From the NCBI GenBank assembly GCA_964350445.1, contig CAYGKA010000020.1, positions 1-64,000 on the forward strand: a stretch of DNA of 64,000 nucleotides, given 5' to 3'. Under the pieces are notes generated by a model. It saw nothing but the letters and a program-made list of their open reading frames with translations. It did no database searches and had not been told where the DNA came from. This document shows, piece by piece, positions 1 through 8,799 of this stretch. A program made the position numbers and the translations under genes. The stretch is from Hwanghaeella sp964350445 (GTDB lineage: Bacteria > Pseudomonadota > Alphaproteobacteria > UBA8366 > Aestuariispiraceae). Positions within the stretch are counted from its first letter, which is position 1. Each line of letters begins with the position of its first letter.

Positions 1-363
1 CAGTTCCTGGGCCAGTCCCGCTTCGTACCGGTTCGGCGCGCCGAGCACCGTGCCGCATTCCATGGCGGCGATGACGGCTTCACGGATCGTCTTGTTCGTA
101 TGGCCATAAAGACCCGCCGAATACTCGCCCAGGAAATCCACATAGCGGTGGCCGTCCAGGTCTTCCATCATGCAGCCGTCGGCCATGGTGATGGTGATCG
201 GGGCGGGATCGAAATGCAGGACCGACCGCGTATTGCCGCCGGGCATCCATTGCCGGGCGCTCTTGTGGCGTTCCATGCTGCGGGGATTGCGGGCGACGAA
301 ACGCGCCTCCGCCTCCGCCAAGGCCTGATCGAGCGTCAAATTCCTGAGGGTGGGGCTGGTCAT
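1..363 (-). CDS. Class III (GSA-AM-like) aminotransferase, N-terminal part
   Basis: This is the first 121 codons of a PLP-dependent class III aminotransferase of the glutamate-1-semialdehyde aminomutase-like branch; the rest lies beyond the left edge. The N-terminus has the family signature of a PGGNTRS stretch, then a cofactor-entry region reading DLDGHRYVDFLGEYSAG and a GHTNK segment. The PLP lysine is not in the window, so activity cannot be checked. The start is the ATG at 363. It reads away from the FemAB-like gene on the same strand, with a 134-bp gap. The substrate cannot be named: this branch includes many omega-aminotransferases besides HemL. Confidence 0.8.
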   Translation of the reverse strand, partial: MTSPTLRNLTLDQALAEAEARFVARNPRSMERHKSARQWMPGGNTRSVLHFDPAPITITMADGCMMEDLDGHRYVDFLGEYSAGLYGHTNKTIREAVIAAMECGTVLGAPNRYEAGLAQEL

Positions 364-497
364 TTCGGTGCCGGAGGTTATTGCGTCGGTAATCCTTTCG
401 GACAGCCTATCGCCTGCCCGGACAAGTGTCCACGAACTGCTCACGGCCCCTCCGGCAGTGCGCGGCACGCTGAGCGATCACCCCCCGAAAATGGCCG

Positions 498-1658
498 TCA
501 CGGGCCGCGTTTATAGGCCGAATGATCGTCCAGATACTCCATCACATGGGAAACCTCGTCCCGTTCCGCCACCAAAAACCGCTCCACCGCGTCGCGGAAA
601 CCGGGGTCGACGATATGATGCGCGGAATAGGTCCGCACCGGACTGTAGCCGCGCTGGACCTTGTGTTCGCCCTGCGTGCCGGCCTCGACCCGGGCCAGGC
701 CGCGTTCGATGGCGAAGTCGATGGCCTGATAGTAGCAGGCCTCGAAATGCAGGAAGGGGTAGCGCCCGTCCGACCCCCAGTTCCGCCCGAACAGGCATTC
801 CGTGCCGATCAGGTTCAGCGCGCCGGCCACCGGCATGTCCCGGTCATAGACCAGGACCAGCATGACGCGGTCGCGCATGCGGTCCTGCAGCAGTCGGAAG
901 AAGCTGCGGGTCAGGTAGGGATGCCCCCATTTCCGGTCGTAGGTCTGCTGGTAGAAAAGGTAGAAGGCATCCCAATGGCCGTGCTTCAAATCGTCGCCGG
1001 TCAGGCGCTCGATGCGCAATCCGCTCTCGGCGACTTTTTGCCGTTCCTTGCGGATATTCTTCCGCTTGCGGCTGCTCAGCGTCTCCAGGAAGTCGTCGAA
1101 CGTTTCGTAGCCTTGGTTGTGCCAGTGGTACTGCTGGCCGTGGCGGATCAGGAACCCGGCATCTTCAAGCGCCTCGGCATCCGTCTCCGTCGCGAAATTG
1201 ACGTGCAGGGAAGAAACGCTGTGCTGCCGCGTGACTTCCAACAATCCGGCGATCAGGGCGCTGCGGGTCCCCACCGCATCGTGCCCGGGACGCACCATCA
1301 GGCGCGGGCCCGTCACCGGCGTGAAGGGAACCGCGGACAGAAGTTTCGGATAATACCGGCCGCCGGCCCGCTCATAGGCATGCGCCCAGCCGTAGTCGAA
1401 GACGTACTCGCCCTGGCTGTGGCCTTTCAGGTAGAGCGGCACGGCGCCCATCAACCGGCCCGACTCGTTCTGGATGATCAGGTGCTGGGGCAGCCAGCCT
1501 TCGTCGGAGCAGGCCGACCGGCTTTCCTCCAACGCGTAGAGGAAGTCGTGGCTGACGAAAGGGTTGTCCGGCCCGGCGCAGGCATCCCATTCGTCGCGGG
1601 TCACGGTACCGAGATCGCTGACGATGTCTATGCGGATGGGTTCGTCGCCGTCGGGCAT
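498..1658 (-). CDS. FemAB-like (DUF482) acyltransferase
   Basis: A 386-residue protein of the FemAB_like/DUF482 family, which has a GNAT-type acyltransferase fold and is often labelled peptidoglycan biosynthesis or N-acetyltransferase. Recognisable features are a WDACAGPDNPF N-terminal segment, VFDYGWAHAYERAGG (about residue 90-105), SSRKRKNIRKERQK in the middle and CYYQAIDFAIERGL near the C-terminus, with EAGTQGEHK following; all are typical of this family. The start ATG at 1658 has a good ribosome site (AAGGAGACATC). It is divergent from the FAD oxidoreductase at 1821, with 162 bp between. The substrate is unknown, and cytoplasmic location is inferred from the lack of a signal peptide. Confidence 0.85.
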   Translation of the reverse strand: MPDGDEPIRIDIVSDLGTVTRDEWDACAGPDNPFVSHDFLYALEESRSACSDEGWLPQHLIIQNESGRLMGAVPLYLKGHSQGEYVFDYGWAHAYERAGGRYYPKLLSAVPFTPVTGPRLMVRPGHDAVGTRSALIAGLLEVTRQHSVSSLHVNFATETDAEALEDAGFLIRHGQQYHWHNQGYETFDDFLETLSSRKRKNIRKERQKVAESGLRIERLTGDDLKHGHWDAFYLFYQQTYDRKWGHPYLTRSFFRLLQDRMRDRVMLVLVYDRDMPVAGALNLIGTECLFGRNWGSDGRYPFLHFEACYYQAIDFAIERGLARVEAGTQGEHKVQRGYSPVRTYSAHHIVDPGFRDAVERFLVAERDEVSHVMEYLDDHSAYKRGP

Positions 1659-1820
1659 GATGTCTCCTTGATCCGAAAAGACATGCGTCGACGACCGCGC
1701 GGGATCAAGGCCTTGTTGCGTCGCCGCGAAAATTTCGATGGTTTCGCCGCCTTGACCGGCCCGCTTATTTCATGACTCTGCCCGGCGGGTGGGAGATTTT
1801 CGCGGTGGAGGTATCCGGTT

Positions 1821-3416
1821 ATGGGGAAAGCGGAAGAGTTCGATGTCGTCATCATCGGGGCGGGTCATAACGGCCTGACCTGCGCCGGCTATTTGGCGCG
1901 CGGCGGGTTGAAGGTGAAGGTTGTGGAGCGGCGCGACGTCGTCGGCGGCGCGGCCCTGACGGAGGAATTCCATCCGGGTTTCCGCAATTCCGTCTTCTCC
2001 TATCTGGTCAGCCTGCTGTCGCCCAAAGTGATCGCGGACCTGGAACTGCCGCGTTACGGGCTGGAGATCATGGACCGCACGTCGGGCAGTTTCTCCGTGC
2101 TCGAGGGCGATCACCTTTGGCTGCCACGGGATGGCGCCAAGGCGCGGCAGGAGGTGGCGCGGTTCTCCAAGGCGGATGCGGAGGCGCTGCCGGAATTCGA
2201 AGACCGCATCGCGACGGTTGCGGAGGCATTGCGCGCCGTGGCCGAAGACGCGCCGCCCGATTTCGGCGGCGGCTGGCCGGACCTGATGCGCCTGCTGTCG
2301 CTCGGCAACCGCGTCCGCAAGCTCGGCGCGCAGGCCCAGGCGGATCTGGCGGAGCTGATGACCATGTCGGTCGGCCATTATCTGGAACGCTGGTTCGAAA
2401 GCGATCCGATCAAGGGCATCTTCGGCTTCGAAGGGGTGATCGGGAATTTCGCCGGTCCGTATCAGGCGGGGTCGGCCTATGTGCTGCTGCATCACGCCTT
2501 CGGCCAGGTGAACGGCCGGACAGGGGCCTGGGGGCATGCAAAAGGCGGCATGGGCGCCATCACGCAGGCGCTGGCGGCGTCGGCCAGGGCGTCGGGGGCG
2601 GAGGTCGAGACCGAGGCGCCGGTCAAGGAAGTGATCGTCGAGAAGGGCAGGGCCGTCGGCGTCGCCCTGGAAGACGGAAGGGTGATCCGCGCGCGCGGCG
2701 TCGCCGCGAACGTGAACCCGGCGCTGCTGTTCGGGCGGATGGTCGATCCCGCTGCGGTGCCGGCGGCGTTCAAGCGCCGGATGGATACCTGGCGCAGCGA
2801 ATCCGCGACCTTCCGGATGAATGTCGCGCTCAGCGAAATGCCGCGCTTTTCCTCCCTACCGGGGGGTGACGCGGACTTGGCCTATCTGAACGGGACGATC
2901 GATATCTGCCCGTCGCTGGACTACATCCAATCGGCCTATGACGACGCCCGCGCGGACGGATGGGCGAAGCGGCCGATCATCTCCATGTGCCTGCCGACCA
3001 CGCTGGACGACACGCTGGCGCCGGAAGGCTGCCATGTGATGAGCCTGTTCTGTCAGCATTTCCGGCGGAACCTGCCCGACGGCTCGTCCTGGGACGACCA
3101 TGGCGAGGCGGTGGCGGATATGATCATCGACACGGTCGACCGATACGCACCGAACTTCAAAGCGTCGGTGGTGGGCCGGCAGATCAACTCACCGCTGGAT
3201 ATCGAACGCACGCTGAACATGACGGGGGGCGACATCTTCCACGGCGCGCTGCACCTGGATCAGATTTTCTCGCTACGACCCGCGCCGGGGCACTCGGATC
3301 ATCGCATGCCGGTGCCGGGCCTGTATCTGTGCGGATCGGGGGCGCATCCGGGGGGCGGGGTCACGGGCCTGCCCGGTCGCAATGCGGCGGCGGAGATCCT
3401 GCGCGACATCAAGTGA
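1821..3416 (+). CDS. Phytoene desaturase-like FAD oxidoreductase (PYRD2 type)
   Basis: A 531-residue flavoprotein with an N-terminal dinucleotide-binding motif VIIGAGHNGLTCAGYLA and, near the C-terminus, GLYLCGSGAHPGGGVTGLPG, the second FAD-contacting segment of the phytoene desaturase/amine oxidase superfamily. Length and the GGAALTEEFHPGFRNS stretch fit the pyridine nucleotide-disulphide oxidoreductase domain-containing protein 2 group rather than a true carotenoid CrtI. No carotenoid genes are nearby, so a role in carotenoid synthesis is unlikely. The start at 1821 has a strong site (GGAGGTATCC). It converges with RidA, leaving 33 bp. The substrate is unknown. Confidence 0.85.
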   Translation: MGKAEEFDVVIIGAGHNGLTCAGYLARGGLKVKVVERRDVVGGAALTEEFHPGFRNSVFSYLVSLLSPKVIADLELPRYGLEIMDRTSGSFSVLEGDHLWLPRDGAKARQEVARFSKADAEALPEFEDRIATVAEALRAVAEDAPPDFGGGWPDLMRLLSLGNRVRKLGAQAQADLAELMTMSVGHYLERWFESDPIKGIFGFEGVIGNFAGPYQAGSAYVLLHHAFGQVNGRTGAWGHAKGGMGAITQALAASARASGAEVETEAPVKEVIVEKGRAVGVALEDGRVIRARGVAANVNPALLFGRMVDPAAVPAAFKRRMDTWRSESATFRMNVALSEMPRFSSLPGGDADLAYLNGTIDICPSLDYIQSAYDDARADGWAKRPIISMCLPTTLDDTLAPEGCHVMSLFCQHFRRNLPDGSSWDDHGEAVADMIIDTVDRYAPNFKASVVGRQINSPLDIERTLNMTGGDIFHGALHLDQIFSLRPAPGHSDHRMPVPGLYLCGSGAHPGGGVTGLPGRNAAAEILRDIK

Positions 3417-3449
3417 CGCGCAGGATGCCATACCGCTAAGGCCGAAAAG

Positions 3450-3917
3450 TTATTCGACCTCGAAAATCGCTTCGACTTCAACGGCGACGTTGAAGGGCAG
3501 CGACCCGACGCCGACGGCGAAACGGGAATGGGCGCCCTTGTCGCCGAAGATTTCTCCGACCACGTTGCTGGCCCCGTTGATGACCATCGGGTGCTGTTCG
3601 AAATCGGACGGGCAGTTGACGAAACCGCCCAGCTTCACGACGCGGGTCACCCTGTCCAGGTCGCCGCCCAGCATATCCTTGGCGACAGCGATGGCGTTCA
3701 GCGCGCAGACGCGGGCGCATTCCTGGCCCTGCTCGACGGTAAATTCGGCGCCGACCTTGCCCTTGAAGGTCAGTTCGCCGTTAACGAACGGAACCTGGCC
3801 GGAAACGAAGATCAGGTTGCCGGTGCGAACGCCGGGAACGTAGGCGGCGGCGGGTTTCGCCACGGACGGGATATCAATGCCGAGTTCCTTGAGACGTGCG
3901 TCGATTTGGCCTGCCAT
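3450..3917 (-). CDS. RidA family (YjgF/YER057c/UK114) protein
   Basis: A 155-residue RidA-superfamily protein. Classical RidA hydrolyses reactive enamine/imine intermediates from PLP enzymes; this one is longer than E. coli RidA (128 residues) and resembles the longer Rid subgroups. The C-terminus reads SRFAVGVGSLPFNVAVEVEA, keeping the arginine that contacts the substrate carboxylate in active members. The ATG at 3917 was chosen over upstream in-frame codons because CAGGAGGAACTC sits directly in front of it. It is divergent from the N-formylglutamate amidohydrolase. Deaminase activity is inferred from the retained Arg only. Confidence 0.88.
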   Translation of the reverse strand: MAGQIDARLKELGIDIPSVAKPAAAYVPGVRTGNLIFVSGQVPFVNGELTFKGKVGAEFTVEQGQECARVCALNAIAVAKDMLGGDLDRVTRVVKLGGFVNCPSDFEQHPMVINGASNVVGEIFGDKGAHSRFAVGVGSLPFNVAVEVEAIFEVE

Positions 3918-4273
3918 GAGTTCCTCCTGGGAGTCTTGAAGTTTGCATAATTCCTGCGGGAGCTTGCCCGTGCGGTGGCTGGCCCATTTCCGGGTTCCGT
4001 CCACCCGCGCGGCGCAGTCTTACCATTGTGATATGGATGGTCCAACAACCGAAAACAGGTTGTAACGGTATTACCGTAAATCGGCCGCACACGACTGCGT
4101 TCGCGGCGTCTTTCGTTCCCTGCACGTCAGGTCGTTTTCGCCCTTCCGGCAGGGGTGATTTGACCGTGCGGGATTTGCCGTTCTCGAGGCAAGCGGTTAG
4201 TGTCTTGCCCATCGTTGGTATTTGGCCGAGACCCAACCGTGTTTTCGGGGACGTGGCCGTTTGGGAGCTTGCA
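3918..4273. other. Divergent intergenic region, ridA-like / amidohydrolase
   Basis: This 356-bp stretch separates two divergent genes and must hold both promoters. No convincing coding frame is present. Two inverted repeats are visible: ACAACC/GGTTGT around a 7-base loop at 4045-4063, and ACGGTA-T-TACCGT at 4065-4077. Clear -35/-10 boxes could not be assigned with confidence. Confidence 0.5.
4065..4077. promoter_or_regulatory. Candidate operator, 13-bp inverted repeat
   Basis: A perfect inverted repeat ACGGTA-T-TACCGT lies in the divergent region, 148 bp from the RidA start and 197 bp from the amidohydrolase start. Its symmetry suits a dimeric repressor. The regulator is unknown and none is encoded next to it. 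Confidence 0.3.
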
Positions 4274-5152
4274 GTGAACGACGTTGCCGTCCCCGGCGTA
4301 TTCAGTTTGCATCGGCCGTACGGTCCTGCGGTGCCGGTCGTTTTCGACTCGCCGCATAGCGGAACGGTGTTCCCGGCGGATTTTGGGTCTATCGTGCCGG
4401 AGCGGATATTGCGCCGGGTGCAGGACAACTTCGTCGATGATCTTTTCTTCGATGTACTCGAATACGGCGCCAGCCTGCTCTGTGCGCATTTTCCCCGCAG
4501 CTATGTCGATCCGAACCGGGCCGAAGACGACTTGGACAGCCGTTTGTTGTCCGAAGCCTGGCCGACACCTCTTCGCCCGACAGACAAGTCGCGGCTTGGC
4601 CATGGCTTGGTCTGGCGCGCCTGTCCGACCGACCGGGCGATGTATGACCGCCGCCTGACGGTCAAGGAAGTCCGAAACAGGATCGAGAATTACTGGCGTC
4701 CCTATCATGGCGCGCTTGGCGACGAGATAGAGCGCCTGTGGCGCCAATTCGGGCAGGTATGGCACGTGAACTGCCATTCAATGCCGGCCGGCAGCAGCCC
4801 CATCGTGACGCGCCGTGGCGGGTCGCAACGCGCCGATATCGTGTTGGGCGACCGCGACGGCCGGTCTTCGGACCCCGAATTCACCTCCTTCGTCCGCGAT
4901 CGGCTGGAACATCGAGGATATTCCGTTCGGCTCAACGATCCTTACAAGGGGGCCTATCTGGTCGAAGCCTATGCCGCGCCGCCGGTGGGTCGCAGCAGCA
5001 TCCAGATGGAAATCAACCGGTCGATCTACATCAACGAAGGCACGCTCGAGAAGTCCGACAATTTCGAGGCTCTCCGCCGCGACCTGACGGCTCTTGCCGA
5101 AGATATTGCCGGTTTCGCGCTGGACCGGACGATCCCGCAGGCTGCGGAGTAA
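4274..5152 (+). CDS. N-formylglutamate amidohydrolase family protein
   Basis: A 292-residue member of the N-formylglutamate amidohydrolase (HutG/FGase) family, zinc-dependent amidases releasing glutamate and formate in one branch of histidine degradation. Diagnostic stretches are FDSPHSGTVFPADF near the N-terminus (metal-binding His), SYVDPNRAEDDLD, and VNCHSMPAGSSP with a second conserved His. I chose the GTG at 4274, preceded by GGGAG; the reading frame stays open upstream to an ATG at 4028, but that extension does not look like protein and would exceed the family length. The YffB-like gene begins 4 bp after the stop, so the two are probably co-transcribed. No other hut gene is present, so the true substrate may differ. 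Confidence 0.87.
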   Translation: MNDVAVPGVFSLHRPYGPAVPVVFDSPHSGTVFPADFGSIVPERILRRVQDNFVDDLFFDVLEYGASLLCAHFPRSYVDPNRAEDDLDSRLLSEAWPTPLRPTDKSRLGHGLVWRACPTDRAMYDRRLTVKEVRNRIENYWRPYHGALGDEIERLWRQFGQVWHVNCHSMPAGSSPIVTRRGGSQRADIVLGDRDGRSSDPEFTSFVRDRLEHRGYSVRLNDPYKGAYLVEAYAAPPVGRSSIQMEINRSIYINEGTLEKSDNFEALRRDLTALAEDIAGFALDRTIPQAAE

Positions 5153-5156
5153 GGCG

Positions 5157-5501
5157 ATGATCGTCATTCACGGACTGAAAAACTGCGACACCTGCAAGAA
5201 GGCCCGCAAATGGGCCGAGCAGGAAGGGCTTGAGCATCGCTTTCACGATGTCCGTGCAGACGGCCTTACCGGGCAGATGCTCGACGCCTGGTTGGGGCAG
5301 GTATCCTGGGAAGTCCTTCTGAACCGGCGCGGCACGACATGGCGCGGGTTGGACGAGGCGGTCAAGGAAACCGTGGACGCAGCCAAGGCGCGCGACTTGA
5401 TGCTGGAACATCCGGCCTTGATCAAACGCCCGGTCTTCGACCGTGACGGCGCGATCAGCGTCGGCTTCACGGACGTGGTGAAAGCTTCGCTGAAAGGCTG
5501 A
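5157..5501 (+). CDS. ArsC/Spx-family thioredoxin-fold protein, YffB-like
   Basis: A 114-residue thioredoxin-fold protein of the ArsC/Spx superfamily, closest by eye to E. coli YffB: it has KNCDTCKKARKW at the N-terminus, FHDVRADGL, LLNRRGTTWRGLD and ALIKRPVFD. The C-x-x-C pair (Cys10, Cys13) is present. YffB-like proteins are thought to be glutathione-linked reductases rather than arsenate reductases, and no ars genes are near. The ATG at 5157 follows the amidohydrolase stop by 4 bp, indicating an operon. Confidence 0.87.
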   Translation: MIVIHGLKNCDTCKKARKWAEQEGLEHRFHDVRADGLTGQMLDAWLGQVSWEVLLNRRGTTWRGLDEAVKETVDAAKARDLMLEHPALIKRPVFDRDGAISVGFTDVVKASLKG

Positions 5502-5513
5502 TATCCGCCGCCG

Positions 5514-5825
5514 CTATCCGCGGCGATGGTTCGGTCTGGCGTGCCGACCGATCAATTCGGGCGGTTGCTTCCGTACCCACTTCACGAATGTTCGGATGTC
5601 CGGATGCGTCAGTAGAGCCTCGGCGCTGGAATAATCCTTCGCCAATCCGTCTTCTGAAAAAAGGGAATGTATTTTCTTATGGCATTTGCGGTGGAGATAG
5701 GACCAATCCCCGCCGCCTTCGGATCGCGGAATCCAGTGATGACGATCGACGCTTGGTCCGTCGATCATCGGACGGCCGCATAACGGACAGAGACCAAGGT
5801 CATTCGGGCTGTTGGGATCCGGCAT
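5514..5825 (-). CDS. Small HNH-domain protein
   Basis: A 103-residue protein with a zinc-binding CPLCGRP at the N-terminus, DRHHWIPRSEGG in the middle and LHRKCHKKIHSLFSE after it, followed by FVKWVRKQPPE. This is the layout of a common stand-alone HNH family of about 100 residues found across proteobacterial chromosomes. The invariant His pair and the second Cys/His group are intact, so nuclease activity is possible. It has no toxin, phage or restriction partner here. It lies 24 bp downstream of the cupin-like gene on the same strand. Confidence 0.82.
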   Translation of the reverse strand: MPDPNSPNDLGLCPLCGRPMIDGPSVDRHHWIPRSEGGGDWSYLHRKCHKKIHSLFSEDGLAKDYSSAEALLTHPDIRTFVKWVRKQPPELIGRHARPNHRRG

Positions 5826-5849
5826 ACGGCCATTTCCGAACTGCGGGGA

Positions 5850-6593
5850 TCAGACTTCGATAAAGGTATCTACGTAGGTCTTGTAGGTCTGGCGCTTCGG
5901 TTTTTCCCAATCGGACTCGCGCAGATATTTGATCGAACTCTTGCCCAGGAACGTCCGCGGCAAGACCATCACGCGGATGAACCCCGTCATCTTTTCCTTC
6001 GACGAATTGCCCGTAACCGACAAGGGGCCCGGTTCGAACCAGGCGTCGTTGGGTCCGAAGGTGTGCCGTTCGCCGTCGATATCCAAAGAGAGTTTGCCGC
6101 AATGCAGGGAACGGATGCCGGGACCTGCATGCGTGTGGTCGTAGATCTGGCAATTGAGCGGGAAGTTAACCGCGTCGCACCGAATGAGGTAGCCGTGAGG
6201 CTCATCCAAGGTGATGTCCTCCTGGAGCTTCAGCTCGCTGGAAATCGCCCCCATCACCTGGTCGGCGGGTTCTTCGCCGGCCCTGAACAGTTCGAACCGC
6301 CAGATAATCGCGCCGTCCATCGACCCGGTGACCGTGACGGGGTCCCGGCAATACGCCGCGCCGTCGCAGATCAAATCCGTCTGATGCCCGCTGATCGAAA
6401 ATCCGCCGAAACGGCAATAAAGGATGCGATGACAGGTGCCGGGATAGGCGACCGCTTCGCCTTGCCCAATCCGATCATGAAACAATCGCAGCGTATGCGT
6501 CCCGCTCAAGATCTGCTCCTTGTGCACTGGAAGAAACGACGTCGGATCGACGCGTTTCCCATAGGCAGACGGTCTTAAATACCGCCCACGCAA
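5850..6593 (-). CDS. Uncharacterised protein, possible beta-barrel (cupin-like)
   Basis: An approximately 247-residue protein without a family I can name with confidence. The translation is rich in short beta-type segments, has a histidine pair in IYDHTHAGPGIRSLH and a proline/glycine pattern reminiscent of cupin barrels (SLDIDGERHTFGPNDAWFEPG). There is no signal peptide or membrane span. The longest frame opens with TTG at 6593, which would overlap the end of gabD by 19 bp; a GTG about 22 codons further in is an alternative. The overlap suggests co-expression with gabD. A ligand- or metal-binding role is inferred from the cupin-like look only. Confidence 0.6.
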   Translation of the reverse strand: MRGRYLRPSAYGKRVDPTSFLPVHKEQILSGTHTLRLFHDRIGQGEAVAYPGTCHRILYCRFGGFSISGHQTDLICDGAAYCRDPVTVTGSMDGAIIWRFELFRAGEEPADQVMGAISSELKLQEDITLDEPHGYLIRCDAVNFPLNCQIYDHTHAGPGIRSLHCGKLSLDIDGERHTFGPNDAWFEPGPLSVTGNSSKEKMTGFIRVMVLPRTFLGKSSIKYLRESDWEKPKRQTYKTYVDTFIEV

Positions 6594-8029
6594 ATGTATT
6601 TCAGCTCAACCCACTCATCCATACCGTAGTGAGACCCTTCACGGCCCAGTCCGGATTCTTTGATGCCGCCGAACGGCGCGACTTCGGTTGAGATCAGACC
6701 GCTGTTCACCCCGACCATGCCGTATTCCAACCCTTCGGACACGCGCCAAGTGCGGGCGTTGTCGCGGGAATAAAAATATGCAGCGAGGCCATAGGGCGTA
6801 TCGTTTGCCATTCGGACCGCGTCCGCTTCATCCTTGAAGCGGATGATGGAGGCAACGGGGCCGAAGATTTCGTCATTCGCGATTTCCATATCGGAATTGA
6901 CGCCGGTCAGGATGGTGGGCGTGTAGAAGCTTCCGCCGAGCGGTGATGGGTCCCCGCCCAAGGTCGACGTCGCGCCGGACGCTTTCGCCGCCGAGACCAG
7001 ACTGTCTACCTTCGCGATTGCCTTATCATCGATCAGCGGTCCGATGGTCACGCCTTCGTCCATGCCGTTGCCCACTTTCAGCGCGGAGACCGCGGCACCC
7101 AGCTTGTCGAGATACCGATCGTAAATGTCGTCCTGGACGAAAATGCGGTTGGCGCAGACACAGGTCTGGCCGGCATTGCGGAATTTCGAAATCATGGTGC
7201 CTTCGATTGCGGCATCCAGATCGGCATCGTCGAAGACGATGAAAGGTGCGTTTCCTCCAAGCTCCAGACTGACCTTCTTCACCGTGCCCGCGGCTTGTTC
7301 CATCAACGTCTTGCCGACCGGTGTGGATCCGGTGAACCCGATCTTCCGGATCGTCGGGTTGGTCGCCAATTCTGTGCCGATTTCACGCGCATTGTTGCCG
7401 GTTACGACAGAGAGTATCCCCGCCGGTACGCCGGCGCGTTCCGCCAGTTCGGCCATCGCAAGCGCGGAGAGCGGAGTCAACTGCGCCGGCTTCACCACCA
7501 TCGCACAGCCACTGGCGATTGCGGGCCCGGCTTTCCGTGTGATCATTGCGGCCGGGAAGTTCCAAGGCGTGATGCCGGCGGTAACACCGATCGGCTGTTT
7601 GATGACGAGTATGCGGTTGTCCGCCCGATGCTGGGGGATCGTGTCGCCATAGAGGCGTTTGGCTTCTTCGCCAAACCATTCGATGAAGGACGCGGCGTAG
7701 GCAACCTCACCTTTCGCTTCGGCCAGCGGCTTGCCCTGTTCCAGGGTCATGATCTTCCCGAGATCGTCCTGGTGTTCCATCATCAGGTCGAACCATTTGC
7801 GCATGATGGCCGCGCGTTCCTTGCCGGTGCGCGCCGCCCAGGCCGGCTGGGCCTTCTTGGCCGCTTCGATTGCCGTGCGGGTTTCGTTCACCGTGCAACA
7901 GGTGACGTCCGCAAGCACTTCCTGCGTGGCCGGATTGATGACGGGATAGGTCGCGCCGTTTGCTGCGTCAGTCCAGGCGCCGTTGATATAGGCCTTGGAG
8001 CGCAATAGGGCGGGGTCATTCAATTGCAT
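6575..8029 (-). CDS. gabD: Succinate-semialdehyde dehydrogenase (NAD(P)+)
   Basis: A 484-residue aldehyde dehydrogenase; E. coli GabD is 482. It oxidises succinate semialdehyde to succinate, feeding GABA-type carbon into the TCA cycle. Visible landmarks are TPWNFPAAMITRKAGPA, the glutamate base in VSLELGGNAPFIVFDDADLD, the nucleophile in GQTCVCANRI, and EIFGPVASI. The ATG at 8029 is preceded by GGGAG; the in-frame ATG five codons earlier contains that site and is less likely. It follows livF by 62 bp on the same strand, so the transporter may import a precursor. Related semialdehydes (glutarate, 2-oxoglutarate) cannot be excluded as substrates. Confidence 0.88.
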   Translation of the reverse strand: MQLNDPALLRSKAYINGAWTDAANGATYPVINPATQEVLADVTCCTVNETRTAIEAAKKAQPAWAARTGKERAAIMRKWFDLMMEHQDDLGKIMTLEQGKPLAEAKGEVAYAASFIEWFGEEAKRLYGDTIPQHRADNRILVIKQPIGVTAGITPWNFPAAMITRKAGPAIASGCAMVVKPAQLTPLSALAMAELAERAGVPAGILSVVTGNNAREIGTELATNPTIRKIGFTGSTPVGKTLMEQAAGTVKKVSLELGGNAPFIVFDDADLDAAIEGTMISKFRNAGQTCVCANRIFVQDDIYDRYLDKLGAAVSALKVGNGMDEGVTIGPLIDDKAIAKVDSLVSAAKASGATSTLGGDPSPLGGSFYTPTILTGVNSDMEIANDEIFGPVASIIRFKDEADAVRMANDTPYGLAAYFYSRDNARTWRVSEGLEYGMVGVNSGLISTEVAPFGGIKESGLGREGSHYGMDEWVELKYICVGGI

Positions 8030-8091
8030 AAGCTTTTCTCCCATTATACGAGCCCGTTGACCGGACCCTGTATTGATTAGGCTTGCGTCCC

Positions 8092-8799
8092 CTATATAGC
8101 GAGGTAGCGCTTTCGGACGGTATCGTCCAGGGCTAGCTGATCCATGGACCCTTCATACTGTAGTGAGCCACTTTCAATAATGGCAGCGCGGTCGGCGACG
8201 CGGTAGGTGAAAGAGGTGTTTTGCTCGCACAACAGGATACCCAAGCCCTCCGCTTTCAGGGCCTTAACGACGCCGGCCAGGGCGTCGACGATCACCGGGG
8301 CCAAACCTTCGGACGGTTCGTCCAGCAATAGCAGCCGGGGGTTGCCCATCAGCGTACGCGCAAGCGCCAGCATCTGTTGCTCGCCGCCGCTCAACTGTCC
8401 GGCATGGCGGTGGCGGGCTGGGGCCAGATTGGGAAACAGTTCGAACAGTCGGTCGGGCGTCCATGTCCGCCCGTCGGTGGCAGAGCGGCGACCGGCCTCG
8501 AGATTTTCAGAGACGGTCAGACCGGTGAAGATGCGCCTTTCCTCCGGAACGTAACCGACCCCGGCGCGGGCGCGGGCGTGGATCGGCCTGCCCGAAATCT
8601 CGGCGCCGTCCATGGACACGCTTCCGCTGCGCAACGGAAGCATCCCCATGACTGCTTTCAATGTCGTTGATTTGCCGGCGCCGTTGCGGCCAAGCAAGGC
8701 GACCACTTCGCCGGGCGCGACGGAAAGCGTGATGTTCCTGATCGCGAGAGCCTGAGCATAGCCTGCGGAAATCATGTCGATGGAAAGGCCGCCGGTCAT
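8092..8799 (-). CDS. livF: Branched-chain/amide ABC transporter ATPase LivF
   Basis: A 235-residue ABC ATPase of the LivF class. Walker A is GRNGAGKSTTLKAVMG, the signature is QLSGGEQQMLALARTL, Walker B is LLLLDEPSEGLAP, and the LivF-specific GYVPEERRIFTGLTV is present. Its start ATG at 8799 overlaps the livG stop by 4 bp (ATGA), implying translational coupling. It works with LivG on the cytoplasmic face of the LivHM permease. Confidence 0.93.
   Translation of the reverse strand: MTGGLSIDMISAGYAQALAIRNITLSVAPGEVVALLGRNGAGKSTTLKAVMGMLPLRSGSVSMDGAEISGRPIHARARAGVGYVPEERRIFTGLTVSENLEAGRRSATDGRTWTPDRLFELFPNLAPARHRHAGQLSGGEQQMLALARTLMGNPRLLLLDEPSEGLAPVIVDALAGVVKALKAEGLGILLCEQNTSFTYRVADRAAIIESGSLQYEGSMDQLALDDTVRKRYLAI

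Noticed and set aside
522..1775. 417-codon frame opposite the FemAB-like gene
   Set aside because: Antisense to a recognisable family member; composition is that of a shadow frame.
1821..3416. Carotenoid CrtI desaturase
   Set aside because: No crt genes nearby, and the sequence fits the PYRD2-type oxidoreductase group.
5157..5501. Arsenate reductase (ArsC)
   Set aside because: Sequence follows YffB (NCDTCKKA, RRGTTWRGLD, IKRPVFD) and no other ars gene is present.
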